Part shown: positions 8,025-16,756 of the stretch, piece after piece
Layout: every line of letters begins with the position of its first letter
How positions within the stretch are numbered: position 1 is the first letter of the stretch
NCBI RefSeq assembly: GCF_002263495.1
Contig: NZ_CP022753.1
Location: 5,022,001-5,086,000 of the forward strand
Source of the DNA: Nocardiopsis gilva YIM 90087
GTDB lineage: Bacteria > Actinomycetota > Actinomycetes > Streptosporangiales > Streptosporangiaceae
DNA length: 64,000 nt
Direction: 5' to 3'
The notes under the pieces: model-generated
What the model was told of the DNA's origin: nothing
What the model saw: the letters and a program-made list of their open reading frames with translations, nothing else
The model's database searches: none
Position numbers and translations under genes: made by a program

Positions 8025-9173
8025 CTACGCGTCCGTCGGCACCCGCAGGATGCGGTCGTCGCCGGAGGCCGGTGACCCGCGGCCGTCGCGATTGCTCGTG
8101 CCGACCCAGAGCTCCGTACCGCCGGGAGCGGTGGTGACGGAACGCAGACGGCCGTAGCGCTCGACGTACAGCGCCTCCGGGTCCCCGACGGGGTCGTCGG
8201 CGTCGCCCGTGAGCGGGACCTTCCACAGCCGCTCCCCGCGCAGGGCGGCCACCCACAGCGCTCCTCCGGCGATCGCGCCCCCGCTCGGCGACGCCTCGGC
8301 GGGCCGCCAGACCACGACCGGCTCGGTGTAGCGGTCGTCGCCGCCGATGCCCTCCACCTCCGGCCATCCGTAGTTGTCGCCGGGCTCGATCACGTTGATC
8401 TCGTCGTAGGTGTCCTGGCCGAACTCGGTGGCGAACAGCCGCCCCTCGTCGTCCCAGGCCAGGCCCTGCACGTTGCGGTGGCCGTAGCTGTAGACGAGGT
8501 TGCCGAACGGGTTGTCGTCCGGTGCCTTCCCGTCGGGGGTCATCCGCAGGATCTTCCCGCCGAGCGAACCGGTGTCCTGCGCCGTCGACCCCTCGGTCGC
8601 ATCCCCGGTCGACGCGTACAGCAGGCCGTCGGGGCCGAAGGCGATGCGCCCGCCGTTGTGGACGGCGGCCTTGGGGATGCCGTCGAGGACGACCTCGGGC
8701 TCCCCGAGACCGGAGTCCGCGGCATAGGACATGCGGAGGATGCGGTTGTCGTCGGCGGCGGTGACGTAGACGTAGATGGCGGGATCGGCCGGGTAGTGGG
8801 GGTGGACGGCGAGGCCGAGCAGCCCGCCCTCACCGCGCGGCGCGGCCGCGTCGACCGTGCCGACCTCGGTGACCTCGCCACCGGGCTCGACCCGGACGAT
8901 CCGAGCCGAGTCACGTTCGGTGACGAGCGCCGCGCCATCGGGCAGGAATGCGATGTCCCACGGCACCTCCAGGTCCGTGGCGACGTCCACCGGCTCCGTG
9001 AGCTTCTCCCGCTCCTCCAGAGTGGCGGTCGGCCCACCCCCATCTGATGTTTCCGCTGGTCGTCCCGTATCGTCAGGACGTCCGGACTCGCCGTCGGCAC
9101 ACGCCGCGGCCAGCATCAGCGCCACCGCCATCACTGCGGCGCGCGAGCGGGTGCGATCGAAGGCGCAACGCAT
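8025..9173 (-). CDS. PQQ-type sugar dehydrogenase (glucose/sorbosone dehydrogenase fold), lipoprotein
   Basis: A secreted six-bladed beta-propeller of the aldose sugar / glucose-sorbosone dehydrogenase family. The N-terminus has arginines, a hydrophobic stretch and a lipobox ALMLAAAC with Cys near residue 25, followed by an acidic and Ser/Thr/Pro-rich linker, so it should be membrane-anchored outside the cell. The propeller begins VDVATDLEVPWDIAFLPDG and contains GEGGLLGLAVHPHY, the HNGGRIAFGPDGLLYASTGD block that holds the metal and PQQ contacts, YGHRNVQGLAWD and NYGWP, all hallmark segments. Length 382 is typical. The physiological substrate is unknown. The start could also be the internal ATG at 9131, which would still leave the lipobox. 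Confidence 0.9.
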   Translation of the reverse strand: MRCAFDRTRSRAAVMAVALMLAAACADGESGRPDDTGRPAETSDGGGPTATLEEREKLTEPVDVATDLEVPWDIAFLPDGAALVTERDSARIVRVEPGGEVTEVGTVDAAAPRGEGGLLGLAVHPHYPADPAIYVYVTAADDNRILRMSYAADSGLGEPEVVLDGIPKAAVHNGGRIAFGPDGLLYASTGDATEGSTAQDTGSLGGKILRMTPDGKAPDDNPFGNLVYSYGHRNVQGLAWDDEGRLFATEFGQDTYDEINVIEPGDNYGWPEVEGIGGDDRYTEPVVVWRPAEASPSGGAIAGGALWVAALRGERLWKVPLTGDADDPVGDPEALYVERYGRLRSVTTAPGGTELWVGTSNRDGRGSPASGDDRILRVPTDA

Positions 9174-9270
9174 GCCCCTGTTGTGCCCCGCCCGCGCATG
9201 ATCCTCACCCGATCCCCGCGCCCTCGAAACGGCTACCCAGGGTGAAAATCGCCCCCCACCCCTAGATCCT

Positions 9271-9290
9271 TGTTGACACTTTGTTTAACA
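9271..9290. promoter_or_regulatory. Possible operator/promoter patch before the M24-ephD operon
   Basis: An AT-rich, partly symmetric 20-base stretch (TGTTGACA-N4-GTTTAACA) ends seven bases before the first ATG of the five-gene operon. Its arms match in five of eight positions. It could be a -10 region of a near-leaderless message and/or a site for the TetR regulator encoded at the end of the cluster. Only position and partial symmetry support it. Confidence 0.3.
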
Positions 9291-9297
9291 TGACGCC

Positions 9298-10227
9298 ATG
9301 TCCCACACTACTGTGACGAACGCCACCGACATGGCGCGCTTCCGTGAGCTCCAACAGCTCGCCTACGCGGCCGCCGCATCGGTCGCGGCCACCCTCGAAC
9401 CGGGGGTCACCGAACGCCAGGCGGCCCGCCGCATCCGCACCTGGCTGGAGGAGCGGGGCGTGCAGGACTGGTTCCACACCCCCTTCGCCTGGTTCGGCGA
9501 CCGCACCGCCTTCCGGAACTTCCGGGTGCCCCTGCAGTTCTTCCCCACCGGCCGCCGCCTGGAGGAGGGCATGCCCTTCATCCTCGACTGCGCGCCGGTC
9601 CGGGACGGCTATGTCGCTGACATCGGCTTCGCGGGGTGCCTCGGCGACAACCCCGTGCACGACCGGCTGATGGACGACCTCGCCGCCTACCGCGACCTGA
9701 TCGTCCGCGAGGTGCGCGCCCAGCGCCCGCTGCGCGAGATCTACCAGGAGGTCGACGCCCTGATCACCCGGCAGGGCTACGACAACCGGCACCAGGTCTA
9801 CCCCGGCCGGGTCATCGCCCACCAGGTCGCCAAGGTGCACTCACGCCTGCCCAAGGCGATCGTCGCCGGGTTCGGGATCCGCTCGCTGCAGACCCTGTTC
9901 GGCGACCTCATCGTCGAACGCATGCACCACCGCTCCCCCCTGTGGGCCGACGGAAAGATCTCGCAGCACCCGGCGACGCCCGGCCTGTGGGCGGTGGAGC
10001 CGCACATCGGCTTCCGCGGCGTCGGCGTGAAGTTCGAGGAGATCCTCGTGGTGACCGAGGACGACGCGTACTGGTTGGACGACGACCTGCCGCACGTCCG
10101 CCGCTGGGCGGGCAGCCCAAGCGAGGCGAAACCGGTGGAGGCAGAACCGGTGGAGGCGGCGCCCGCGGAGGCGGCGGGCACGGACACGACCGCGGCACCG
10201 GCCGAGAAGAGGGATGCCACCCCATGA
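9298..10227 (+). CDS. M24-family metallopeptidase-fold hydrolase
   Basis: The fold is that of methionine aminopeptidase, prolidase and creatinase (M24). The dinuclear metal ligands can be placed: Asp97 and Asp108 in DCAPVRDGYVADIG, a histidine in RVIAHQVAKVH (about 175-181), Glu234 in WAVEPHIGF and Glu248 in VKFEEIL. The N-terminal creatinase domain of prolidases is absent. The last ~40 residues are a low-complexity tail with repeated EAxPVEA units, probably disordered. The stop codon overlaps the ATG of the next gene (ATGA), so it is co-translated with the EphD-like protein. The substrate is not evident; in this context it may not be a peptide. Confidence 0.88.
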   Translation: MSHTTVTNATDMARFRELQQLAYAAAASVAATLEPGVTERQAARRIRTWLEERGVQDWFHTPFAWFGDRTAFRNFRVPLQFFPTGRRLEEGMPFILDCAPVRDGYVADIGFAGCLGDNPVHDRLMDDLAAYRDLIVREVRAQRPLREIYQEVDALITRQGYDNRHQVYPGRVIAHQVAKVHSRLPKAIVAGFGIRSLQTLFGDLIVERMHHRSPLWADGKISQHPATPGLWAVEPHIGFRGVGVKFEEILVVTEDDAYWLDDDLPHVRRWAGSPSEAKPVEAEPVEAAPAEAAGTDTTAAPAEKRDATP

Positions 10228-11963
10228 GTACCCCCCACGATGTCCAGCACGTGTGGACCGCCGACGGCCTGCGCTTGGCCGTCTACACCCACGGCGACCC
10301 CGCCGCCCCCACCGTGCTGTGCGTGCACGGCTACCCCGACAACGCGTCGGTCTGGGACGCCGTCGCCGAGCGGCTGGCCGACCGGTACCACGTCGTCACC
10401 TACGACGTGCGCGGCGCCGGGGCCTCGACCGCGCCGCGTGAGCGCTCCGGGTACCGGATGGAGCGGCTGGCCGACGACGTCGTCCGGGTGGCCGACGCCG
10501 TCAGCCCCGACCGGCCGGTGCACCTGCTCGCGCACGACTGGGGATCGCTCCAGTCCTGGCACGCCGTCACCGACGAGCGCCTCGCCTCCCGGTTCGCCTC
10601 CTACACCTCGATCTCCGGCCCGTGCCTGGACCACGTCGCGCACTGGATCCGCTCCGGCCTGCGCGCCGGAAACCCGGGGCGGCTGCTCAGCCAGAGCGCG
10701 CACTCCACCTACATCGGTTTCTTCCACCTGCCCGTGCTGCCCGAGCTGTCGTGGCTCACCGGCATCGGCGGGCTGGTGCTCGGCGCGGCCGAGCGGGTCG
10801 GCGAGTCCGGACGCCCGCGTGTACGCGCCCGGCGCGCGATGCGCGACTTCCTCAACGGCCTCGACCTCTACCGGGCCAACATGCGCGATCACCTGCGCAG
10901 CCCTGGCCGACGCCGCACCTCGGTCCCCGTCCAGGTCCTCGCCCCCACCCGCGAAGCCTTCATGCCCGACGGTGCGCAGACCGCCGCCGCGGAATGGGTC
11001 CCGGACTTCCGCTTCCACCGGCTCAACGGCGGCCACTGGGCGCCCCGCACCCGCCCCGATGTCGTCGCGCTGCGGGTGGGCGAGCTCATCGAGGAGGTCG
11101 AGAGCGGGCGCGCCCCCGCAACCCGCGCCACCCCGCGTCCGCGCCGGTTCGCCGGGCAGCTCGCGGTCGTCACCGGGGCGGGCGGCGGCATCGGCCGTGC
11201 CACCGCCTTCGAACTGGCTGAACAGGGTGCGCGGATCATCGCCGTCGACATCAACGAGGAGACGGCCGCGCGCACCGCCGAGCTCGCCTCCCTGCTCGGT
11301 CCCGGGGCCGCGTCCTACCGGCTCGACGTCGCCGACGGCGCGGCCATGGACCGCTTCGCCAAGTGGGTGCGTTCGGAACACGGGGTGCCCGACATCGTCG
11401 TCAACAACGCCGGGATCGGCATCGGCGGATCGTTCATCGGCACCACCCCCGCCGACTGGGAGCGCGCCATCGACGTCAACCTGTGGGGCGTCATCCACGG
11501 GTGCCGCGCGTTCGCCCCGATGATGGTGGAGAACGGCGGGGGCGGGCGGATCGTCAACACCGCGTCGGCCGCGGCCTACCTGCCTTCCCGCGCCTACCCC
11601 GCCTATGCCACCACCAAGGCGGCGGTGCTGATGCTGAGCCGCTGCCTGCGCGGCGAACTCGCCGACCACGACATCTTGGTCACCGCCGTGTGCCCCGGTG
11701 TCATCAACACCGGGATCATCGCCGCCACCCACTTCGCCGGGACCGACGACTGCGCCGCCACGGCCGCCAGGGAGCGCCTCGCGCGGCTCTACCGGATGCG
11801 CGGCTACACCCCGGAGCAGGCGGCACGGCGCATCGTGAACGCGGTCGACCGCGGCCCGGAGCTGCTGCCGATCACGAGCGAGGCCCACGGCGGCCTCCTG
11901 CTGTCCCGCCTGGCCCCGGGGGTGCTGCGCGCCGCCGCCAGGAAGGCGCCCCCAATCGAATAG
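10224..11963 (+). CDS. EphD-like fusion: alpha/beta hydrolase (epoxide hydrolase type) plus short-chain dehydrogenase
   Basis: This 579-residue protein joins two enzymes. Residues 1-295 are an alpha/beta hydrolase with the oxyanion HGYPDN (35-40), nucleophile Asp105 in HDWGS and His271 in GGHW, the pattern of epoxide hydrolases. Residues ~308-579 are a classical SDR with TGAGGGIG (317-324), NNAG (394-397), Ser448 and the YATTK dyad Tyr461/Lys465. The same domain order and length occur in mycobacterial EphD, which has been linked to mycolic-acid processing. That suggests a lipid epoxide or hydroxylated lipid substrate, although organisms of this type are not expected to make mycolates. It overlaps the M24 gene and is 57 bases before the next gene, so one operon. 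Confidence 0.9.
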   Translation: MSTPHDVQHVWTADGLRLAVYTHGDPAAPTVLCVHGYPDNASVWDAVAERLADRYHVVTYDVRGAGASTAPRERSGYRMERLADDVVRVADAVSPDRPVHLLAHDWGSLQSWHAVTDERLASRFASYTSISGPCLDHVAHWIRSGLRAGNPGRLLSQSAHSTYIGFFHLPVLPELSWLTGIGGLVLGAAERVGESGRPRVRARRAMRDFLNGLDLYRANMRDHLRSPGRRRTSVPVQVLAPTREAFMPDGAQTAAAEWVPDFRFHRLNGGHWAPRTRPDVVALRVGELIEEVESGRAPATRATPRPRRFAGQLAVVTGAGGGIGRATAFELAEQGARIIAVDINEETAARTAELASLLGPGAASYRLDVADGAAMDRFAKWVRSEHGVPDIVVNNAGIGIGGSFIGTTPADWERAIDVNLWGVIHGCRAFAPMMVENGGGGRIVNTASAAAYLPSRAYPAYATTKAAVLMLSRCLRGELADHDILVTAVCPGVINTGIIAATHFAGTDDCAATAARERLARLYRMRGYTPEQAARRIVNAVDRGPELLPITSEAHGGLLLSRLAPGVLRAAARKAPPIE

Positions 11964-12020
11964 CACGCCTGCCATCCCACCCGCCCGTCCGACCTTCCGA
12001 ACCCCTCCGGAGGCCCTGCC

Positions 12021-12998
12021 ATGACGCTCGAATCGACCTCACCCGGCGGTCCCGACCTCACCGCGCGGCCCGCCACGGACGCGGAGCCGCACGCGCCCGC
12101 CCCTGCTCCCGCTCCCGCTCCCGCCGACGAGCCGGACCACCTCGTCCTGCACCCCCGCGACGTGAACTTCGACTGGTCCGATCTGGACCTGCACTGGATC
12201 CCCGCCGAGCCGTTCGCCACGCACGTCATCAACGTGCTGCACCTGCTCCTGCCCGAAGGCGAGCGCTGGTTCGTCCAGGTCTTCAAGGAGGCGGTGCCGC
12301 TCATCCGCGACGAGAAACTGCGCGAGGAGGTGCTCGGCTTCATCGGTCAGGAGGCCGTCCACGCCGAGGCGCACGCCGGGGTGCTGGACCACATGGACGC
12401 CCACGGGCTCGATCCCGAGCCCTACGTCAGCCAGGTCGCCTGGATGTTCCGCAAACTGCTCGGCGACCGCGGCCTGACCGGCCCGCGCGCCTCGGCGTGG
12501 CTGCGGTCGCGGCTGGCCCTCATCGCCGGGATCGAGCACATGACGGCCGTTCTCGGCCAGTGGGTGCTCGACGCCAAGGCGCTGGACCGGGCGAAGGCCG
12601 ACCCCACCATGCTCGACCTGCTGCGCTGGCACGGCGCTGAGGAGGTCGAGCACCGGGCCGTCGCGTTCGACCTGTTCGTGCACCTGGACGGCCGGTACAG
12701 CAAGCGGGCCCTCGCCATGGCCGTCTCCACGGTGACGCTGGGGGTGCTGTGGGTGCGCGGCGTGCGCTTCCTGATGGCCAACGACCCGGTGCTGCGGGGG
12801 GCGGTCAAGCCGCAGAAGCCGCGCTGGCGGGACATGCTGCGCAGCGGGCGGGTGGGGATCACCCCGAGCCTGTGGCACCTCGCGCGGTCGGTCCCGGGCT
12901 ACTTCCGCCCCGGCTATCACCCCTCGCAGCACGGATCCACCAGCCAGGCGGTGGCCTATCTTGCCAGCTCACCGGCGGCCCGCGCCGCCGAGCACTGA
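12021..12998 (+). CDS. Predicted metal-dependent hydrolase (PF10118-type, ferritin-like helices)
   Basis: After an Ala-Pro repeat tail at the N-terminus (about residues 24-36), the protein reads as the predicted metal-dependent hydrolase family. Candidate metal ligands are in FIGQEAVHAEAHAGVLDHM (Glu, His, His) and GAEEVEHRAVAFDLF (Glu, Glu, His), which are the paired EXXH-like motifs of a di-metal four-helix bundle. The C-terminal third is more hydrophobic and ends with GYFRPGYHPSQHG. The chemistry of this family is not established; a di-iron oxygenase-like role would fit the flavin/2Fe-2S reductase encoded next. Same operon as the EphD-like gene. ATG 12021 has a GGAGG upstream. Confidence 0.82.
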   Translation: MTLESTSPGGPDLTARPATDAEPHAPAPAPAPAPADEPDHLVLHPRDVNFDWSDLDLHWIPAEPFATHVINVLHLLLPEGERWFVQVFKEAVPLIRDEKLREEVLGFIGQEAVHAEAHAGVLDHMDAHGLDPEPYVSQVAWMFRKLLGDRGLTGPRASAWLRSRLALIAGIEHMTAVLGQWVLDAKALDRAKADPTMLDLLRWHGAEEVEHRAVAFDLFVHLDGRYSKRALAMAVSTVTLGVLWVRGVRFLMANDPVLRGAVKPQKPRWRDMLRSGRVGITPSLWHLARSVPGYFRPGYHPSQHGSTSQAVAYLASSPAARAAEH

Positions 12999-13073
12999 GC
13001 ACCGGGGCGCCGAGCGGCACAGCCCGCCCGCGCACGACGCAGCATCAGCGAGAACCAGGAAGACACATCCGAC

Positions 13074-14162
13074 GTGAAGCACAGCGAAGAGAAGTACGCC
13101 GACCCGCCCTATCCGCGCGACCCGCGCGGGCGACCGGACCGGTTCTACCGGACCCTGGAGCGCCTCGTTCCGGCGCTGGAGCGGGTATCCGCGATGATCG
13201 GCACGGCGTCGCCGCCGTCCCCCGTCGACCGCGACCTGGAGGTCACCGTCGCGCGGATCGACCGGCCCGCCGAGGGCGTCGCCGCTCTGACCCTGAAGCC
13301 GGTCGGCGGCGCTCCCCTGCCCGCCTGGCAGCCGGGCTGTCACGTGGACGTCGTCCTACCGTCGGGACGCGTCCGCCAGTACTCCCTGTGCGGGGACCCG
13401 GCCGACCGCGGCCGGTACCGCATCGCGGTGCGGCGCATCCCGGACGGACGGGGATCGGGCGAGGTGCACGAGCTGGCCGACGGCGCCCGGCTGACGCTGC
13501 GGGGGCCGCGCAACGCCTTCCCGTTCGCCCGCTCCGAGCGCTACCTGTTCGTCGCCGGCGGCATCGGTATCACCCCGATCCTGCCGATGGTGCGCGCGGC
13601 GGCGCACCGCCGCGCGGAGTTCTGCTTCGTCTACACCGGGCGGTCCCGCGCCACCATGCCGTTCCTCGACGAGCTGCCGTCGGTCCCCGGTGGTGACTCC
13701 GGTTCACGGATCGACATCCGGCCGGACGACGAGCTCGGCCAACCCGACGCCGAGACTCTGGTCGGGGACGTCGCACCGGGCACGGCGGTGTATGTGTGCG
13801 GCCCTCCGCCGCTCATCGCGGCGGTGCGGAGCGCCCTTCCCGACCGCCCCGACATCCCCCTGTTCTGGGAGCGCTTCTCGCCGCCACCGATCGTCGACGG
13901 CACCGCGTTCGAGGTCGAACTGGCGCGCTCCGGCCAGGTGCTGCGGGTGCCCGCCGACCGCACCGCGCTGGACGTGATCTCCGACGTGCGGCCCGAGACC
14001 CCCTACTCCTGCCGCCAGGGCTTCTGCGGCACCTGCCGGGTGCGGCTGCTGTCCGGTCCGGCCGACCACCGCGACCGTCCGACCGGTGGTTCCTCGCGCC
14101 GGGAGGAGATCGCGATCTGCGTGTCCCGCAGCCAGGGCGGGCGGTTGCGCCTGGACATATGA
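13074..14162 (+). CDS. Flavin/[2Fe-2S] oxidoreductase (phthalate dioxygenase reductase/VanB type)
   Basis: An electron-transfer reductase with domains in the order flavin, NAD, 2Fe-2S ferredoxin. The flavin site is RQYSLCGDP, the nucleotide site GGIGITPILPM, then YVCGPPPLI, and the plant-type cluster is CRQGFCGTCRVRLLSG with the fourth Cys in AICVSRSQGG near the end. A 50-residue N-terminal extension precedes the flavin domain. GTG 13074 is the start, with AGGAAG 9-14 bases before. It should pass electrons from NAD(P)H to an oxygenase-type partner; the di-metal protein just upstream is the obvious candidate. Partner and cofactor preference (FMN or FAD) are inferred. Confidence 0.92.
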   Translation: MKHSEEKYADPPYPRDPRGRPDRFYRTLERLVPALERVSAMIGTASPPSPVDRDLEVTVARIDRPAEGVAALTLKPVGGAPLPAWQPGCHVDVVLPSGRVRQYSLCGDPADRGRYRIAVRRIPDGRGSGEVHELADGARLTLRGPRNAFPFARSERYLFVAGGIGITPILPMVRAAAHRRAEFCFVYTGRSRATMPFLDELPSVPGGDSGSRIDIRPDDELGQPDAETLVGDVAPGTAVYVCGPPPLIAAVRSALPDRPDIPLFWERFSPPPIVDGTAFEVELARSGQVLRVPADRTALDVISDVRPETPYSCRQGFCGTCRVRLLSGPADHRDRPTGGSSRREEIAICVSRSQGGRLRLDI

Positions 14163-14297
14163 AGCACGGGGTGGGGAACCCGGTGTCCGACAGAAGCGGA
14201 TACCGTGCCAGATGCAGGTGGAATCGCAGCGCGACCGCGACGCCGAACATGCGTCCGGTCAACCAATGCGGTTGGGGTAAGGGGTAGTGGCGACGAC

Positions 14298-14969
14298 ATG
14301 GTGAGGCGCGAGGCATCGGACGGTCGAACACCCACGGGACGCCGCCCCCGCCGCATGTCCCCCCACCAGCGCCGGGAAGACCTGATCGCGACAGCGCTGC
14401 GCGTGTTCGCCGAGCGCTCCCCCGACAGCGTGACCCCCGAGGACATCGCCGAGGCCGCCGACGTCTCGCGCACCCTGGTCTACCGCTACTTTCCGAACAT
14501 GACCGAGCTGCGCACCGCCGCACTGCGCAGCGCCATGGACGAACTGGCCCCGATGCTCGTCCCGCCGTCGGACCTGCCGCTGCTGGAACAGCTCCGCACG
14601 GCGCTGCGGGCGTTCATCGACTTCGCCGACCGGTACGCCCCCGCCTATGTGGCCCTGCTGCGCGGCGGCTCCAAGGTCGCCAGCGACCACACCGAATCCG
14701 TCATCGACGAGGTCCGAGACCAGGTACTGCGGCTGCTCCTCCAGCGCTCCGGCATCGAGCACCCGTCGCCGCGTGTCCTGCTGGCGATGCGCTGCTGGAT
14801 CTCCTCGGTGGAATCCGCCCTGCTTATCTGGCTCAAGGAACGCCCGATGTCCGAGGCGGAACTGGCCGACTGGCTCCTCGACCAACTCCTGGCCATGCTC
14901 GGCGCCTCCGGCGCCGGAGAGGTGGAGCTGGAGGCACTTACCGCCACCATTGGTTCGGCCGACGGTTAG
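14298..14969 (+). CDS. TetR-family transcriptional regulator
   Basis: The N-terminal helix-turn-helix is clear: HQRREDLIATALRVFAERS, then SVTPEDIAEAADVSRTLVYR and YFPNMTELRTAAL (about residues 25-75). The remaining helices form the usual ligand domain and dimer interface. A basic stretch (GRRPRRM) precedes the HTH. About 223 residues from ATG 14298; a GTG next to it is an alternative. It is last in the cluster that starts at 9298, 135 bases after the reductase, and is most likely the local repressor responding to a lipophilic substrate, as for many TetR genes of lipid operons. Confidence 0.88.
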   Translation: MVRREASDGRTPTGRRPRRMSPHQRREDLIATALRVFAERSPDSVTPEDIAEAADVSRTLVYRYFPNMTELRTAALRSAMDELAPMLVPPSDLPLLEQLRTALRAFIDFADRYAPAYVALLRGGSKVASDHTESVIDEVRDQVLRLLLQRSGIEHPSPRVLLAMRCWISSVESALLIWLKERPMSEAELADWLLDQLLAMLGASGAGEVELEALTATIGSADG

Positions 14970-15000
14970 CCGTCCGAAGCGGTTCACCCCCGGTGATCGA

Positions 15001-15257
15001 CTAACGTTCCCGCCGATAAATCTCGCGCCGGTGGCCGAGGCTGATCACTTCGATTACGAGTACATCGTCATGCAGTTCGTAGACGATCCGATAGTGACCG
15101 ACCCGAATTCGATACTCACCACGCCCACCCACCAACTTCTTGACCCCCGGAGGTCGAGGGGCATGTGTCAGAGCATCGATTGCCTTCCGCAGCCGGGTAA
15201 CAGCGTCCCGCGGGACGCTTATGCCGCCGCCGGAGTGAACTGCACGCTGCACGTCAT
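15001..15257 (-). pseudogene. RelE/ParE-type toxin, frameshifted near the N-terminus
   Basis: The body reads as a RelE-fold mRNA interferase: PRDAVTRLRKAIDALTHAPR, PPGVKKLVGG, EYRIRVGHYRIVYEL and GHRREIYRRE. The expected N-terminus (MTCSVQFTPAAA) is present from ATG 15257, overlapping the antitoxin stop as ATGA, but in another frame that meets TAA at 15219-15221. The two parts are off by one frame, and about three residues between FTPAA and the PRD helix are lacking, so a roughly 10-base deletion near 15220 is the simplest reading. Translation from a GTG in the second frame would give an abnormal N-terminus. Either the toxin is dead or the base calls are wrong here, as they probably are in the HU gene. 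Confidence 0.75.
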
Positions 15258-15505
15258 ACGCCGAGCTCCGCCCAGAGCTGGTCCGCGGGAATCCGCTCTC
15301 CGGGTTCTTCTCGCGCGGCCTGGGCCGCTGCGATGTCGGCCGCATCTTCCAGCGCCTCGATCACGGATTCTCCCACGGCAGCGACGTCCAGGGGCACGAT
15401 GGCAGCGAGGCGGTGACCGTTGACACCGGTGATGTAGACGACCTCGGGTACCTTGACTATTTCGGTCAGGTACTCCGAAACCTCTTCAATCGGCAGCCCA
15501 CTCAC
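15254..15505 (-). CDS. YefM/Phd-type antitoxin
   Basis: A small 83-residue protein with the antitoxin pattern: an N-terminal DNA-binding half (PIEEVSEYLTEIVK, VYITGVNGHRLAAIVPL) and an acidic helical C-terminus (ESVIEALEDAADIAAAQAAR, then ELGV) that would wrap the toxin. Its stop overlaps the toxin ATG by four bases, the classical toxin-antitoxin operon joint. Such antitoxins repress their own operon. As the toxin downstream is frameshifted, this gene may be an orphan relic. Confidence 0.82.
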   Translation of the reverse strand: MSGLPIEEVSEYLTEIVKVPEVVYITGVNGHRLAAIVPLDVAAVGESVIEALEDAADIAAAQAAREEPGERIPADQLWAELGV

Positions 15506-15640
15506 GCTTTCAGGGTAACCGCGGGGATCCCCTTCTGTCCGGCGGACTGTACGTATGCGCTGTCATCCCGGTCATGCAGTGGGGTGGCTCCTTCATGCGA
15601 CGGATTCATCGTAGATGTAGCCCTTGTGGCCGCGGGATGG

Positions 15641-16158
15641 GAGGCCGAGGCGATCGCGAACGGCGTTCCGGTCGCGACGATCAAGTTCTACCTACGCGAG
15701 GGGCTGCTACCGAAAGGGGAGGCGACCTGCTCGGCTCCGCCCAGCACGCGTTCTTCGCCGACGCGAAGGAGGCGGAGGTCAACGACCCATGCGAACAGGA
15801 GGCCGAGGAGCGTACCGGCGCGCTCCTCGCCGAGCTCGGCTGGAGCGTGACTCCCCACTCCCCGGCCAGAGACCAGTTGGCCCGAGCCATCGCGACCATG
15901 GACCGGCTGGGACGCCCGGTCGGCGACGAGATGCTGCGTGTCTACGCCGACGCCGCACGCATGGTGGCCGAGGAGGACCTTCGCTGCCTCGACCCCGCGG
16001 CGCCCCGGGAGGAGATGGTGGAGTACGCGGTGGCGGTCAGCGCCGTCATGGAGAGGGCGCTGATGGCGCTGCGCCTCCTCGCCCAGGAGGACGCCTCCGC
16101 TCAGCGCTTCGAGTGGGGCCGCCCGCCCGAGGGGCGGTCCCACTGCTCCGAGGACTAG
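15641..16158 (+). pseudogene. MerR-family regulator pseudogene with internal deletion and frame change
   Basis: One frame gives the MerR recognition segment NGVPVATIKFYLREGLLPKGEAT (written here as part of 15650-15727), the other, from about 15724, gives DLLGSAQHAFFADAKEAEV and a ~130-residue C-terminal domain (LLAELGWSVTPHSPARDQLA, ATMDRLGRPVGDEMLRVYAD, EEMVEYAVAVSAVMERALMA). In intact relatives these are separated by the rest of the MerR winged helix and the long dimer helix, roughly 50-60 residues that are absent here. The true start is also unclear; no good ATG fits. A deletion this large is not a base-calling slip, so this is a genuine broken gene. It lies next to an AhpD-like gene on the opposite strand. 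Confidence 0.75.
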
Positions 16159-16162
16159 CCGG

Positions 16163-16621
16163 TCAGGAGCGCTGTGCCGGCTGGTGCCCCGAGGAGATGG
16201 CGACGCGGTTGAAGAAGTTGATCAGCCCGATCGCCGCGATGAGGGCCGCGATCTCGCGATCCGAGTAGTGCCGGGCGACGGCCGCGTACACCTCGTCGGA
16301 GACACCGCCGTCCAGCTCGGTCACCTCGTCGGTCAGCGTCAGCACCGCCTGCTCGGCCTCGGTGAAGTGGTCGCGGGCCTCGTGCCAGGCCGCCACCAGG
16401 AACATCCGCTGCTGGCTCTCGCCCGCCTTCATCGCGTCGAACGCGTGCATGTCGATGCAGAACGCGCACCCGTTCACGTACGAGGCCCGCAGCTTGATCA
16501 GCTCATAGGTGGTGTGGTCGAGCGTTTCGCGCAGCTCGGCGTCGATGCCGCGCAGGCTGGTGAAGACATCCGGCAGCTCAGTGAGGACCGTGACCCGTGC
16601 GCGCGCTTCGGTCTGGGACAT
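16163..16621 (-). CDS. Carboxymuconolactone decarboxylase / AhpD-family protein
   Basis: An all-helical 152-residue protein of the AhpD-like superfamily. The redox motif is CAFCIDMH near residues 52-59, with the usual preceding YELIKLRASYVNG and following AFDAMKAGESQQRMFLVAAW. The CXXC plus nearby His and Glu fits the thiol peroxidase-like subgroup rather than true decarboxylases. A reasonable ribosome site, GGGAG, is 5-9 bases before ATG 16621. It converges with the MerR pseudogene, ending five bases from it. Role: probably peroxide detoxification; the electron donor is unknown. Confidence 0.9.
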   Translation of the reverse strand: MSQTEARARVTVLTELPDVFTSLRGIDAELRETLDHTTYELIKLRASYVNGCAFCIDMHAFDAMKAGESQQRMFLVAAWHEARDHFTEAEQAVLTLTDEVTELDGGVSDEVYAAVARHYSDREIAALIAAIGLINFFNRVAISSGHQPAQRS

Positions 16622-16756
16622 GGGGGTGCTCCCTTGCTCATCGTTCCCTCGCCCCGATCAACGGGGTCTCGCGCACAAAGACCCCGCACCGAACGGATTC
16701 GTGACAACCGATCGCTGTGACCGCCCCCACACCGCGCTCCACCACGCGGGACCGCA

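Noticed and set aside
15001-16160. Mobile element or prophage remnant
   Set aside because: Broken genes are present but no transposase, integrase, attachment repeats or phage genes are seen.
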